A DNA stretch of 64,000 nt from Catellatospora methionotrophica. GTDB taxonomy: Bacteria; Actinomycetota; Actinomycetes; Mycobacteriales; Micromonosporaceae. A program made the translations under genes and the position numbers. The notes below the pieces were generated by a model. It had not been told where the DNA came from. It saw nothing but the letters and a program-made list of their open reading frames with translations, and searched no databases. The stretch is from positions 1 to 64,000 of the forward strand of contig NZ_JAAOTJ010000027.1 in the NCBI RefSeq assembly GCF_011297335.1, in the 5' to 3' direction. Shown here one piece after another: positions 25,411 through 34,162 of the stretch. Each line of letters starts with the position of its first letter. The stretch's first letter is position 1.

Positions 25411-25471
25411 GATCGCTGTTTGCGGTCAAAAGGTGAGGTCCAACCGCAGGTTCTGACCTCAAACGGCGATC
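25411..25471. repeat. 61-bp hairpin repeat element, copy 2
   Basis: Arms 25411-25428 and 25454-25471 are complementary with two mismatches, and the pairing extends outward to 25405-25477. The 25-nt core is related, in reverse orientation, to that of the copy at 494-554. Both copies are exactly 61 bp between equivalent arm ends. Confidence 0.8.
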
Positions 25472-25499
25472 ATCGCCACGCACCGCCGCAACACGGGGG

Positions 25500-25555
25500 C
25501 ACGGCGTGGGGACGCGGCACACGCGGACACGGCGTGGGGACGCGGCACACGCGGA
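25500..25555. repeat. Two tandem copies of a 28-bp unit
   Basis: Positions 25500-25527 and 25528-25555 are identical 28-bp sequences (start CACGGCGTGGGGACGCGG), directly before the 13-bp minisatellite. Confidence 0.9.
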
Positions 25556-25582
25556 CGCAGAGCGGGGAAGCGGCGCGCGGAG

Positions 25583-25712
25583 GCAGTGCGGGCACGCAGT
25601 GCGGGTGCGCAGTGCACGGAGGCAGTGCGCGGAGGCAGTGCGGGTGCGCAGTGCACGGAGGCAGTGCGCGGAGGCAGTGCGGGTGCGCAGTGCGCGGAGG
25701 CAGTGGGGCACA
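25583..25712. repeat. 13-bp minisatellite, ten units
   Basis: Ten contiguous 13-bp units all begin GCAGTG. Three variants (GCAGTGCGGGTGC, GCAGTGCACGGAG, GCAGTGCGCGGAG) recur as a 39-bp higher-order period. Because 39 is a multiple of 3, all frames stay open and create spurious repeat ORFs. No gene is supported. Confidence 0.9.
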
Positions 25713-25741
25713 GTGCCGACCCGGTGGAGCGAGCCGAAGGC

Positions 25742-26452
25742 CTAGGTGAGTTTCAGGGTCACAGAACCCGAGATCGCGGTGCCGACCCGCGCGTACAGCC
25801 GGTACTCCCCGGCAGCGGGAACAGGTCCGTCGGGGACTCGCTTGATCGACTTCTCGCAGGCGGAGCTCGCATGGCCGTTCCAGACCACCGTGTACGACCG
25901 CTCATGCGCCGGCGGGAACGACCGCACCTCATGCCCTCGCGGCCCGCCGCAGTCGTCGCTCGACCACACCTTCTCGGTGCCCTTCAGGATCCGGAGCTCC
26001 TGGAGATCGGCGCCGACGTCACGCGTACACGTCCGGTTCGAGGTGTTCTTGATCAGCAACGTGATGAGCAGGTCAGCGCCCCGCTTGAGCGTGGCCTGAG
26101 CCGGCTTCGCGGTCACCTTGATCTCGGAGTCGGTGCACGCGTTCGGGTCGGTCTCACCGTCGCCCTCACCCTCGCCCGCCACGTCCGCGCTCGGCGACGG
26201 CGGCAGTTCGGAGACCGGCGTGATGATCCCGTCGCTCGGCGACGCCGCCGCGGTCGGCGCCGGTTGCGCCGACACCGGTGACACGCCCGCGCCTGTGGAC
26301 ATGCCGTTGGCGGAGGGCTGCTGGGCGCCGCCGCTGCCGGTGCCGCGTACCGCAAGAGTGATCATGAGAACGGCAACCAGCAGCGCACCGAGCACCATGG
26401 CGCGGCGTCGCCAGTAGACGGCTGCGGGCAGCGGACCGACTATCAGTCTCAT
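25742..26452 (-). CDS. Membrane-anchored protein of unknown function
   Basis: The 236-aa protein starts at ATG 26452. A basic N-terminus is followed by one membrane segment (MVLGALLVAVLMITLAV, about 19-35), a low-complexity Pro/Ser/Ala stretch (45-100), and an extracellular domain of about 130 residues with beta-sandwich character and four Cys (ACTDSEIKV, NRTCTRDVG, SDDCGGPRG, SACEKSIK), likely two disulfides. No family was recognised. A TAGCGT lies 9 nt before the ATG, so a very short leader is possible. Peptide deformylase is encoded upstream on the same strand, 69 bp away. Confidence 0.7.
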   Translation of the reverse strand: MRLIVGPLPAAVYWRRRAMVLGALLVAVLMITLAVRGTGSGGAQQPSANGMSTGAGVSPVSAQPAPTAAASPSDGIITPVSELPPSPSADVAGEGEGDGETDPNACTDSEIKVTAKPAQATLKRGADLLITLLIKNTSNRTCTRDVGADLQELRILKGTEKVWSSDDCGGPRGHEVRSFPPAHERSYTVVWNGHASSACEKSIKRVPDGPVPAAGEYRLYARVGTAISGSVTLKLT

Positions 26453-26521
26453 GATGTGCTCACGCTATCGCCCACGATCACGACACGCACGACGCGACAC
26501 GCTCAGCGCGCGAACTCCGCG

Positions 26522-27064
26522 TCACAGATAGACTTTCCGCTGATAGATCGCGTGCGCTCCGCTCACCTTGTCCAAAAAGAGCAGTCCGTTGCAGTGGTCT
26601 ATCTCGTGCTGGAGCGCCCGCGCCTCGAAGGCATCGGTGGTGATCGTCACCTTGCGGCCGCTGCCAGGCAGTTCGCCGGTGACGACGATACGCCCGGCAC
26701 GTTTGACGTCGCCGGTCAGGTCGGGCACGGACATGCAGCCCTCCCGGCCCGGACGCCACCGGCTGGCCTCCACGATCACCGCGTTGGCGAGCACGAACAC
26801 GCCGTGCACGGTGGCCGCCTTGGGGTGGTCGGTGACGTTCACCACGAACAGCTGTACGCCGACGCCGACCTGCGGGGCGGCGAGCCCGACGCAGCCCGGT
26901 GACACGGCCATCGTCGCCACGAGGTCGGCGGCGAGCGCCACCACCTGCGGGTCGGTGGGGTCGACGGGTTCGCCGACGCGGCTCAGCACGGGCTCCGGGG
27001 CAGTGACGACGGGCAGCACCCGGCCCGTCCCGAGCGCGGTGACGTCCCAGCCTTCGATGCTCAC
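26522..27064 (-). CDS. def: Peptide deformylase
   Basis: The 180-aa metalloenzyme removes the formyl group from the initiator Met of new proteins. All three family motifs are intact: GLAAPQVG, EGCMSVP (metal-binding Cys) and QHEIDHCNG (HExxH with two metal His and the catalytic Glu). GTG 27064 is chosen because AAGGAGG lies 4 nt upstream. It follows the ACT-domain gene by 31 bp, and the two probably share a transcript. Confidence 0.96.
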   Translation of the reverse strand: MSIEGWDVTALGTGRVLPVVTAPEPVLSRVGEPVDPTDPQVVALAADLVATMAVSPGCVGLAAPQVGVGVQLFVVNVTDHPKAATVHGVFVLANAVIVEASRWRPGREGCMSVPDLTGDVKRAGRIVVTGELPGSGRKVTITTDAFEARALQHEIDHCNGLLFLDKVSGAHAIYQRKVYL

Positions 27065-27095
27065 ACCGCCTCCTTGTCCCGCACGCTCGGCCCGT

Positions 27096-27626
27096 TCACA
27101 GGACGTCCGCTCCGGCGGGGCGCAGGTTGACCTCGACGCCCAGCTCCTCGGCGACGTGCGCGAGCCGCTTGGCCAGCTCGCCGGGCACGCCCTCGGGGAG
27201 GTCGACCTCGGCGACGAGCAGGTACAGCGGCCCGACCAGGCGGGTGGACAGGTCGGTGACGTTGCCACCGGCCTCAGCCACGACGCGGGTCACCGCCGCG
27301 ACGATGCCGAGCCGGTCGGCGCCGTGCACGCTGAGCAGGTACGGCAGGCCGCCGTTGTGGGCGGCCTCGTCGCCGCCGACGTCGCGCACCGTGACCAGCA
27401 GCTGACCGTCGGCGGACAGCGGCAGCAGGGCGTGCTCGACCTCGGTGGCGCTGGCCGGGGCGGTGCAGATCAGGGTCATCGCGAAGTGGCCGCGCAGCCG
27501 GGTCATCGTGGAGTCGGTGAGGTTGGCGCCGAGGGTGGCCAGCGCTTCGGCGACGTCGGCGACGATCCCGGTGCGGTCCGGTCCGATCACCGTGACGGCC
27601 AGTTCGGCCCCGTGCACGTCAGTCAT
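27096..27626 (-). CDS. Double ACT-domain protein (GcvR-like)
   Basis: The 176-aa protein has two ACT domains in tandem: AVTVIGPDRTGIVADVAEAL at the N-terminus and LSVHGADRLGIVAAVTRVV at about residue 96. ACT domains bind amino acids. The arrangement resembles GcvR, a regulator of glycine cleavage, but no partner can be named. ATG 27626 has GAGGAGAAGG upstream. It is divergent from mutY across 77 bp. Confidence 0.85.
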   Translation of the reverse strand: MTDVHGAELAVTVIGPDRTGIVADVAEALATLGANLTDSTMTRLRGHFAMTLICTAPASATEVEHALLPLSADGQLLVTVRDVGGDEAAHNGGLPYLLSVHGADRLGIVAAVTRVVAEAGGNVTDLSTRLVGPLYLLVAEVDLPEGVPGELAKRLAHVAEELGVEVNLRPAGADVL

Positions 27627-27690
27627 GCCTTCTCCTCGCTGGGCTCGTCGGCGGCAGGACTCGCTCGCTCCAACGGGCATTGTGCACCAG

Positions 27691-27696
27691 TAGGGT
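27691..27696 (+). promoter_or_regulatory. Leaderless -10 of mutY
   Basis: TAGGGT ends 7 nt before ATG 27704, in the divergent gap with the ACT-domain gene. It argues against the in-frame GTG at 27680, which lies upstream of the predicted transcript start. Confidence 0.65.
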
Positions 27697-27703
27697 GGGG
27701 CTC

Positions 27704-28588
27704 ATGTCCGAACTCGCCTCGCTGACCACTGCGTGGTACGACGTCAACGCTCGTGACCTGCCGTGGCGTGACCCGGACATCGGCGCCTGGCCGGTATTGA
27801 TCAGCGAGTTCATGCTCCAGCAGACCCCCGTCGTACGGGTGCTGCCGGTGTGGCGGGAGTGGGTTGCCCGCTGGCCCGCCCCGGCCGACCTGGCCGCCGA
27901 GGACTCCGGCGAAGCCATCCGGGCCTGGGGGCGGCTCGGCTACCCGCGCCGCGCGATGCGGCTGCACGGGTGCGCGACGGCGCTCGTGGAGCGGCACGGC
28001 GGGCAGGTGCCCCGGCGGCTGGACCAGATGCTGGCGTTGCCGGGCGTCGGGGACTACACGGCGCGGGCGGTGCTGGCGTTCGCGTACGGGCAGCGCCATC
28101 CGGTGGTGGACACGAACGTGCGCCGGGTCGCGGCGCGGGCGGTGCACGGCCTGCCCGACGCCGGTGCGGCCACCACCCCGGCCGACCTGGCGCTGGTCGA
28201 GTCGCTGCTGCCGCAGGCCGAGCAGGCGGCGGCGCGGGCCAGCGCGGCGTTCATGGAGCTGGGCGCGGTGCTGTGCACGGCGCGTACGCCCCGGTGCGAG
28301 GCCTGCCCGTTGCGGGAGACCTGCGCGTGGCGGCGCTCGGGCGCGGTGCTGCCCGCGGGGCCGTCCCGCAAGCCGCAGGCCTACGCGGGCACCGACCGGC
28401 AGGTGCGCGGCCTGCTGCTGGCTGTGTTGCGGCAGGCGACCGGGCCGGTGGAACGGCTGGCCCTCGACGTGGTGTGGCCGGACCCGGTGCAGCGGACGCG
28501 GGCCCTCGACAGCCTGCTCGCCGACGGCCTCGTGGTGCCCCGGGGGGAACGTTTCAGCCTGCCCGGGCGTGTTCCCGCCGATTTCTGA
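27704..28588 (+). CDS. mutY: A/G-specific adenine glycosylase
   Basis: The 294-aa enzyme excises adenine mispaired with 8-oxoguanine. The catalytic Glu is in SEFMLQQTPV, the helix-hairpin-helix in LPGVGDYTARAVLAFA, and the catalytic Asp in VVDTNVRRVAARAV. The four iron-sulfur Cys follow C-x6-C-x2-C-x5-C (CTARTPRCEACPLRETC). The C-terminal NUDIX-like 8-oxoG recognition domain of long MutY proteins is reduced, as is common in actinobacteria. The start is set by the leaderless promoter. Confidence 0.95.
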   Translation: MSELASLTTAWYDVNARDLPWRDPDIGAWPVLISEFMLQQTPVVRVLPVWREWVARWPAPADLAAEDSGEAIRAWGRLGYPRRAMRLHGCATALVERHGGQVPRRLDQMLALPGVGDYTARAVLAFAYGQRHPVVDTNVRRVAARAVHGLPDAGAATTPADLALVESLLPQAEQAAARASAAFMELGAVLCTARTPRCEACPLRETCAWRRSGAVLPAGPSRKPQAYAGTDRQVRGLLLAVLRQATGPVERLALDVVWPDPVQRTRALDSLLADGLVVPRGERFSLPGRVPADF

Positions 28589-28634
28589 CTCCGCTCCGAT
28601 CTTTCCGTGGTATTGCGATTTCACCCAGCCTGGA

Positions 28635-28640
28635 TAGAGT
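28635..28640 (+). promoter_or_regulatory. Leaderless -10 of the polysaccharide deacetylase gene
   Basis: TAGAGT ends 6 nt before GTG 28647, with no ribosome site between. Confidence 0.65.
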
Positions 28641-28646
28641 CCGGGC

Positions 28647-29495
28647 GTGGCATCCACCCCCGTACGCCGCGCCGTTGCCGTGTTCCTACTGACCGCCCTC
28701 CTCGCGCCTGCCGCGTGCAAGAGCGCCGGTCCGGAGCCGACGTTCGCCGGTCCTGACATCAGCCCGAGCCCGTCGGCCTCGCCGAGCCCCGGTGCCTCGC
28801 CGAGCCCGTCGGTGCAGCCGTCCCCGGCGGCTTTCAAGAGCCTCCAGTGGTATCTGGACAAGGCGCCCAAGTTCGGGCCCGCACCGGCCCCGCAGCGGGT
28901 TAAGGTGCCGGAGAGCGCCTCGGCCATGTGGCTGTTCAAGGTGCCGACCACGAACAAGGTCGCTTTCATCACGATCGACGACGGCGCGCTGTCGCGTAAG
29001 CCGGAGGTCATCGAGTTCATCCGGCAGGCCAAGATCCCGGTGACGATGTTCCTCAACTCGCCCGCCGCCACGAAGTACACGCCGTACTTCAAGGCGATCC
29101 AGGAGGCGGGGGGCATGGTCGAGAACCACACGATCACGCACACCTCGCTGAAGGGCAAGTCGTACGAGTTCCAGAAGAAGGAGATCTGTGGGTCGGCCGA
29201 CAAGCTGGAGGACCTGTTCGGTCGGCGGCCGACGCTGTTCCGCCCGCCGTTCGGCAACAAGGACGCCAACACGCTGAAGGCGGCGCACGCCTGCGGGGCA
29301 CAGGCCGCCTTCTTCTGGACGCAGACCGTCGACAAGGGCATCGTGCGTTACCAGACCTCGAAGAAGGTCGTGCTGCCCGGCGACGTGCTGCTGATGCACT
29401 TCCGCCCGGCGCTGATGGACGACCTGCTCGGCGCGCTGAACGCGATCTACAAGTCGGGGCTGACGCCTGCCCTGCTGGAGGACTACATCGGCTGA
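28647..29495 (+). CDS. Polysaccharide deacetylase lipoprotein (NodB domain)
   Basis: The 282-aa protein has a lipoprotein signal (lipobox APAAC, Cys24), a Ser/Pro linker (about 38-62) and a NodB/CE4 domain. The motifs are TIDDGA (catalytic and metal Asp pair), NHTITH (metal His), RPPFGN, and LLMHF near the end. CE4 enzymes remove N- or O-acetyl groups from peptidoglycan or chitin-like polymers. Tethered outside, it probably acts on cell wall. It is convergent with clpC, separated by a strong terminator. Confidence 0.88.
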   Translation: MASTPVRRAVAVFLLTALLAPAACKSAGPEPTFAGPDISPSPSASPSPGASPSPSVQPSPAAFKSLQWYLDKAPKFGPAPAPQRVKVPESASAMWLFKVPTTNKVAFITIDDGALSRKPEVIEFIRQAKIPVTMFLNSPAATKYTPYFKAIQEAGGMVENHTITHTSLKGKSYEFQKKEICGSADKLEDLFGRRPTLFRPPFGNKDANTLKAAHACGAQAAFFWTQTVDKGIVRYQTSKKVVLPGDVLLMHFRPALMDDLLGALNAIYKSGLTPALLEDYIG

Positions 29496-29502
29496 GCACG
29501 TG

Positions 29503-29538
29503 AAAAGAGGGGCACCGCTCGCGCGGTGCCCCTCTTTT
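29503..29538. terminator. Bidirectional terminator, deacetylase/clpC
   Basis: A perfect 16-bp stem (29503-29518 with 29523-29538), loop TCGC. The arms end in AAAA/TTTT so each strand gets a U-tract. It lies between convergent genes. Confidence 0.95.
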
Positions 29539-29550
29539 CGTACGTGCTCG

Positions 29551-32085
29551 TTACGCGGCCGCGTCGCTGCCGACCGGCTCGGCGGGGGCCTCGGGGGCCT
29601 CCGGCGGAGCCGTTGCCGCCTTCTGCGATGCCGTGAAGGTCAGCTTGGCCGTCTCGACCTGCTCCGGGTCGCCCTCGCAGTCGACCAGCACGTGCTGGCC
29701 GGGCTTGAGCTCCTGGAACAGGATGCGCTCGCTGAGCGTGTCCTCCAGCTCGCGCTGGATGGTCCGGCGCAGCGGCCGGGCGCCCAGGACCGGGTCGTAG
29801 CCCTTCTTCGCCAGGTACTTCTTGGCGTTGTCGGTCAGCTCCAGACCCATGTCCTTGTTGCGCAGCTGGCCCTCGATCCGCTTGATCATGATGTCCACGA
29901 TCGAGAGGATCTCCACCTCGCCGAGCTGGTGGAAGACGATGGTGTCGTCGATGCGGTTCAGGAACTCCGGGCGGAAGTGCTGCTTCAGCTCGTCGTTGAC
30001 CTTCTGCTTCATCCGCTCGTAGTTGGACTCGGCGTCCTCGGACTTCTGGAAGCCCAGCGAGACCGCCTTGGCCACGTCCCTGGTGCCCAGGTTGGTGGTC
30101 AGGATGATCACGGTGTTCTTGAAGTCCACGATGCGGCCCTGGCCGTCGGTCAGGCGACCGTCCTCCAGGATCTGCAGCAGCGTGTTGAAGACGTCCGGGT
30201 GGGCCTTCTCGATCTCGTCGAAGAGGACCACCGAGAACGGCCGGCGGCGCACCTTCTCGGTCAGCTGGCCGCCCTCGTCGTAGCCGACGTATCCGGGCGG
30301 GGCGCCGACCAGGCGGGACACCGTGTACCGGTCGTGGAACTCCGACATGTCGAGCTGGATCAGCGCGTCCTCGCTGCCGAACAGGAACTCGGCGAGCGTC
30401 TTGGACAGCTCCGTCTTACCGACACCCGAGGGGCCGGCGAAGATGAACGAGCCGGAGGGCCGCTTCGGGTCCTTGAGGCCCGCCCGGGTGCGGCGGATCG
30501 CCTTGGAGACGGCCTTGACTGCGTCGAGCTGGCCGACGACCCGCTTGTGCAGCTCGTCTTCCATGCGCAGCAGCCGGGAGGTCTCCTCCTCGGTCAGCTT
30601 GTACACCGGGATGCCGGTCCAGTTGGCCAGGACCTCGGCGATCTGCTCGTCGTCCACCTCGCTGACGACGTCCAGGTCACCGGCCTTCCACTGCTTCTCC
30701 CGCTCGCCCTTCTGGCCAAGGAGCTGCTTCTCCTTGTCACGCAGCTGCGCGGCCCGCTCGAAGTCCTGCGCGTCGATCGCGGACTCCTTGTCGCGGCGCA
30801 CCTGGGCGATCTTCTCGTCGAAGTCGCGCAGGTCCGGCGGCGCGGTCATGCGGCGGATGCGCATCCGGGCGCCGGCCTCGTCGATCAGGTCGATCGCCTT
30901 GTCCGGCAGGAAGCGGTCGGAGATGTACCGGTCGGCCAGGTTCGCCGCCGCGACCAGGGCCGCGTCGGTGATGGTGACCCGGTGGTGCGCCTCGTAGCGG
31001 TCACGCAGGCCCTTGAGCATCTCGATGGTGTGCGCCACCGAGGGCTCGCCGACCTGGATCGGCTGGAAGCGGCGCTCCAGCGCAGCGTCCTTCTCCAGGT
31101 GCTTGCGGTACTCGTCGAGCGTGGTCGCGCCGATGGTCTGCAGCTCGCCGCGGGCCAGCATCGGCTTGAGGATGCTGGCGGCGTCGATCGCGCCCTCGGC
31201 GGCGCCCGCGCCGACCAGAGTGTGGATCTCGTCGATGAACAGGATGATGTCGCCGCGCGTGCGGATCTCCTTGAGCACCTTCTTCAGGCGCTCCTCGAAG
31301 TCACCGCGGTAGCGCGAACCGGCCACCAGAGCGCCGAGGTCAAGCGTGTAGAGCTGCTTGTCCTTCAGCGTCTCGGGCACCTCGCCCTTGACGATCTTCT
31401 GGGCCAGGCCCTCGACGACGGTGGTCTTGCCGACGCCGGGCTCACCGATCAGCACCGGGTTGTTCTTGGTGCGCCGGGACAGCACCTGCATGACCCGCTC
31501 GATCTCCTTCTCCCGGCCGATCACGGGGTCGAGCTTGCCCTCCCGCGCCGACTGGGTCAGGTTGCGACCGAACTGGTCCAGCACGAGGCTGGTGGACGGA
31601 GCGGCCTCGCCGGTGGCGGCGCCGGCTGCGGCCGGCTCCTTGCCCCCCTGGTAACCCGAGAGGAGCTGGATGACCTGCTGGCGCACCCGGTTGAGGTCGG
31701 CGCCGAGCTTCACCAGCACCTGGGCCGCGACGCCTTCGCCCTCGCGGATCAGACCGAGCAGGATGTGCTCGGTGCCGATGTAGTTGTGGCCGAGCTGCAG
31801 CGCTTCGCGCAGGGACAGCTCAAGCACCTTCTTGGCCCGCGGCGTGAACGGGATGTGCCCGCTCGGCGCCTGCTGGCCCTGGCCGATGATCTCCTCTACC
31901 TGCTGGCGCACGCCCTCCAGCGAGATGCCGAGACTTTCCAGCGCCTTCGCCGCGACGCCCTCACCCTCGTGGATGAGGCCGAGCAGGATGTGCTCCGTGC
32001 CGATGTAGTTGTGGTTGAGCATCCTGGCTTCTTCTTGGGCCAGGACGACCACCCGACGCGCCCGGTCGGTGAACCGCTCGAACAT
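29551..32085 (-). CDS. clpC: ATP-dependent Clp protease ATP-binding subunit ClpC
   Basis: The 844-aa AAA+ unfoldase feeds proteins to ClpP. Domains: two Clp-N repeats (1-145, each with [13 protein letters not shown]); AAA1 with Walker A GEPGVGKT (214-221); a UVR-containing middle region (about 420-460, [15 protein letters not shown]); AAA2 with Walker A GPSGVGKT (about 552-559); and the D2 small domain. The length and UVR motif separate ClpC from ClpA and ClpB. The Ala/Pro-rich C-terminal tail is typical for actinobacteria. No ctsR or mcsAB genes are adjacent. Confidence 0.97.
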   Translation of the reverse strand: MFERFTDRARRVVVLAQEEARMLNHNYIGTEHILLGLIHEGEGVAAKALESLGISLEGVRQQVEEIIGQGQQAPSGHIPFTPRAKKVLELSLREALQLGHNYIGTEHILLGLIREGEGVAAQVLVKLGADLNRVRQQVIQLLSGYQGGKEPAAAGAATGEAAPSTSLVLDQFGRNLTQSAREGKLDPVIGREKEIERVMQVLSRRTKNNPVLIGEPGVGKTTVVEGLAQKIVKGEVPETLKDKQLYTLDLGALVAGSRYRGDFEERLKKVLKEIRTRGDIILFIDEIHTLVGAGAAEGAIDAASILKPMLARGELQTIGATTLDEYRKHLEKDAALERRFQPIQVGEPSVAHTIEMLKGLRDRYEAHHRVTITDAALVAAANLADRYISDRFLPDKAIDLIDEAGARMRIRRMTAPPDLRDFDEKIAQVRRDKESAIDAQDFERAAQLRDKEKQLLGQKGEREKQWKAGDLDVVSEVDDEQIAEVLANWTGIPVYKLTEEETSRLLRMEDELHKRVVGQLDAVKAVSKAIRRTRAGLKDPKRPSGSFIFAGPSGVGKTELSKTLAEFLFGSEDALIQLDMSEFHDRYTVSRLVGAPPGYVGYDEGGQLTEKVRRRPFSVVLFDEIEKAHPDVFNTLLQILEDGRLTDGQGRIVDFKNTVIILTTNLGTRDVAKAVSLGFQKSEDAESNYERMKQKVNDELKQHFRPEFLNRIDDTIVFHQLGEVEILSIVDIMIKRIEGQLRNKDMGLELTDNAKKYLAKKGYDPVLGARPLRRTIQRELEDTLSERILFQELKPGQHVLVDCEGDPEQVETAKLTFTASQKAATAPPEAPEAPAEPVGSDAAA

Positions 32086-32486
32086 TCCCGCTCCTCACCT
32101 ACGCCTCAGTTCCTCGAGAACTCCTGCCGGAGATCCGCGGCGGCGAAGCTGTTTCACTCACTCTAACGCCAGACCCCGACCATGTCGGCCCGCCGGAAAC
32201 GCTCGTCCGGTCACCGTTGGGTAACCATCAGGTCGCTTACCGTCGACTAGAAAGCGGAGGAAACAGGGCATCTGCCCCAGCAAACGGCCGACGTGGCTGG
32301 CATCAGAGCCAACCTTGCCTCGCCCGCGGCTGTTCCGCATCCAGGACCGCTACGCGCACAGCGAAATATCGGTGTCCACATCATGGTCGACGCGTCCGGC
32401 GCGTCGCCGAACACGAAAAACGGTGTGACACGAAGAAATCCTCGCATCACACCGTCAATCCGACGAACGTCGCAAACATGTCAAGA
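32086..32486. other. 401-bp gap between lsr2 and clpC
   Basis: It holds the clpC promoter region (right of 32086) and the lsr2 terminator (32411-32454). Apart from these no gene or palindromic operator is convincing. It is less GC-rich than its flanks around 32380-32480. Confidence 0.5.
32411..32454 (-). terminator. Intrinsic terminator of lsr2
   Basis: The outer stem CGGTGTGA/TCACACCG (32421-32428 with 32447-32454) has a further inner stem, and TTTTT follows on the minus strand (32416-32420). It lies 32 bp beyond the lsr2 stop. Confidence 0.85.
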
Positions 32487-32837
32487 CTAACGCAGACCCG
32501 CCGCGTAGTAAGCCTCGATCACCTTGGCCGGCACCCGGCCCCGGTCGTTGACCTCTTTACTCTGACCCTTGGCCCACTCACGCACCCGCTGGTTGAAGGC
32601 ACGCTGCTCAGCCGCGGTCGGCGCCTTCGCCTTGGGGGCCGCGACCGGTCCACGGCGGCCGCTCTCCTTGCGCGCGGCGGCGAGGAACGGCGCCAGCGCC
32701 AAAGCCAGCTTGTCATGGTTCGCCGGGCCGAGATCGATCTCGTAATTGGCGCCCTCGAATCCAAATCTCACACTGCGGACGTCGCCCTCGGAACCATCGA
32801 GGTCGTCCGCCAGCACCACAATCTCGCGCCTGGCCAT
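32487..32837 (-). CDS. lsr2: Lsr2 nucleoid-associated protein
   Basis: The 116-aa protein has the N-terminal dimerisation domain (EIVVLADDLDGSEGDVRSVRF) and the C-terminal DNA-binding domain with REWAKGQSKEVNDRGRVP, where RGR is the AT-hook-like minor-groove contact. Lsr2 silences AT-rich and horizontally acquired DNA in actinobacteria. Between clpC and coaX, it sits in the usual actinobacterial order. ATG 32837 has AAAGGA upstream. It may act on the lower-GC secretion-like module at 55.6-59.9 kb (inference). Confidence 0.97.
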   Translation of the reverse strand: MARREIVVLADDLDGSEGDVRSVRFGFEGANYEIDLGPANHDKLALALAPFLAAARKESGRRGPVAAPKAKAPTAAEQRAFNQRVREWAKGQSKEVNDRGRVPAKVIEAYYAAGLR

Positions 32838-33433
32838 GCCGTCATCCTTTCTCGCCGCCCCGGATCCTCCCCGTCAGTCAAGGGCGTGCCATGAATTCAT
32901 AAAGAAGCGCTCGCCAGGATAGCCACTCATTCACAGCGGATCAATTCCGGCGTGACCCTATTATTCGGCATAGCTTCGCCGGGCGCGGCGCAAAGTGGGA
33001 CAGCAGCCGGGTCGATTATCCTCTGACAAGGGAAAACGGATTGCAGCGCCATTTGGCGGCTCGTCGAGCGCGCGGTGGATACCGGTTCCTGTGAGCCGGA
33101 CGCACGGCATACCCGCGCATGGCGCGCTCGCGTTGCGCAGTCGGGTGGGTACCAGCCGTCGCGCGGACCTGACCCATTCGCGCTCTGCGACGAGGCGATG
33201 ACCCTGTGCGTCGCCCGCCTATCCGAGGGCCGAATACGCGGCCGCCGGACGGCCCGCGAGGACGCGATCGGCGTGCGCGGCCGCAGGCCGATTCGCCGCA
33301 CCCGGCGCGGGCGTATCGGCCCCGTCGGCAGTGCGCTGTCGAGCGATACGCCGAAACGGGGCGAATTCCCGCGCGGGCCGTCTGCACTAGGGTGGCCACG
33401 GCGTTATGGCGCCGACACACGGGAGGCGAACAC
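32838..33433. other. 596-bp gap between lsr2 and a methyltransferase gene
   Basis: The left part, near 32838-33000, is AT-richer and should hold the lsr2 promoter. A TAGGGT at 33388-33393 may be the -10 for the rightward methyltransferase gene. Open frames on both strands lack start signals or known domains. No further feature is supported. Confidence 0.5.
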
Positions 33434-34162
33434 ATGGACCCCATCGACGAACACCGGCTCTCTTTCGGCGCGGCGGCGCGGATTTACCAGCAATCGCGGC
33501 CCGGCTATCCGGCACAGGCGCTGACCTGGGCCATCGGCACCGCCCCCGGCCGCGTGGTCGACCTGGGCGCGGGGACCGGCCAGCTCACCCGGGTGGCGCT
33601 GGCCGCGGGCTTCGAGGTCGTACCCGTCGAGCCCGACCCTGGCATGCGCGCCGCGCTCGACGAGGCCACCCCGGGCACCGTCGCGCTGGAGGGCTCGGCG
33701 GAGTCGATCCCGCTGCCCGACGGCTACGCCGACGCCGTCGTGGTCGGCACCGCGTACCACTGGTTCGACAAGGCGCGCGCCCACCCGGAGATCATCCGGG
33801 TGCTGCGGCCCGGCGGGGTGTTCGCGCCGATGCGCAACGACCGCGACGTGAGCGTCGACTGGGTCCGGCAGCTCGACGTGATCATCAGGTCGGCCCTGTT
33901 CCACCGCCCCGAGAACGCCGCGTTCGGCGAGCTGTTCGCCCCGTTCGAGCAGTCCGAGTTCCGGCACAGCGTCACGCAGACCCCGCAGGGCCTGGTGGAC
34001 CTCATCGCCACCCGCTCCTGGTATCTCGTCGCGCCCTCCGACGAGCGGCGGCGGCTGCGCGAGGCGGTCCTCGAGCTGTGCGCGACCCATCCCGACCTGG
34101 CCGGGCGGGACAGTTTCGCGCTGCCCTACGTCACCAAGGTGCTGCGTACGGTCAGGCGCTGA
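33434..34162 (+). CDS. Class I SAM-dependent methyltransferase
   Basis: The 242-aa protein has motif I VVDLGAGTGQLTRVAL (SAM binding), an acidic end to beta-2 (VVPVEPDPGMRAAL) and motif IV region YADAVVVGTAYHWFD. The AYHWF segment is typical of the UbiE/Trm9-like Methyltransf_11 branch. The substrate is unknown. ATG 33434 has GGGAGGCG upstream; an earlier in-frame ATG at 33206 would add an Arg-rich stretch without family support. The last 11 bp overlap the convergent coaX 3' end. Confidence 0.85.
   Translation: MDPIDEHRLSFGAAARIYQQSRPGYPAQALTWAIGTAPGRVVDLGAGTGQLTRVALAAGFEVVPVEPDPGMRAALDEATPGTVALEGSAESIPLPDGYADAVVVGTAYHWFDKARAHPEIIRVLRPGGVFAPMRNDRDVSVDWVRQLDVIIRSALFHRPENAAFGELFAPFEQSEFRHSVTQTPQGLVDLIATRSWYLVAPSDERRRLREAVLELCATHPDLAGRDSFALPYVTKVLRTVRR

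Noticed and set aside
23993-25711. A 572-codon minus-strand frame with a 13-residue repeat (LRALRTRTASAHC type)
   Set aside because: It is antisense to radA and disA ends and runs through the minisatellite, whose 39-bp period keeps all frames open. No start signal or domain.
25336-25712. CRISPR array in the repeat-rich gap
   Set aside because: Repeats are contiguous 13- and 28-bp units without unique spacers, and no cas genes are present.
32927-33301. A 124-codon minus-strand frame upstream of lsr2
   Set aside because: It is Arg/Ser-rich with no ribosome site, leaderless -10 or known domain; overlapping frames on the other strand are equally open.
33206-33433. N-terminal extension of the methyltransferase from ATG 33206
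   Set aside because: The 76 added residues are Arg/Pro-rich without family similarity, and the internal ATG 33434 has a strong GGGAGGCG site.
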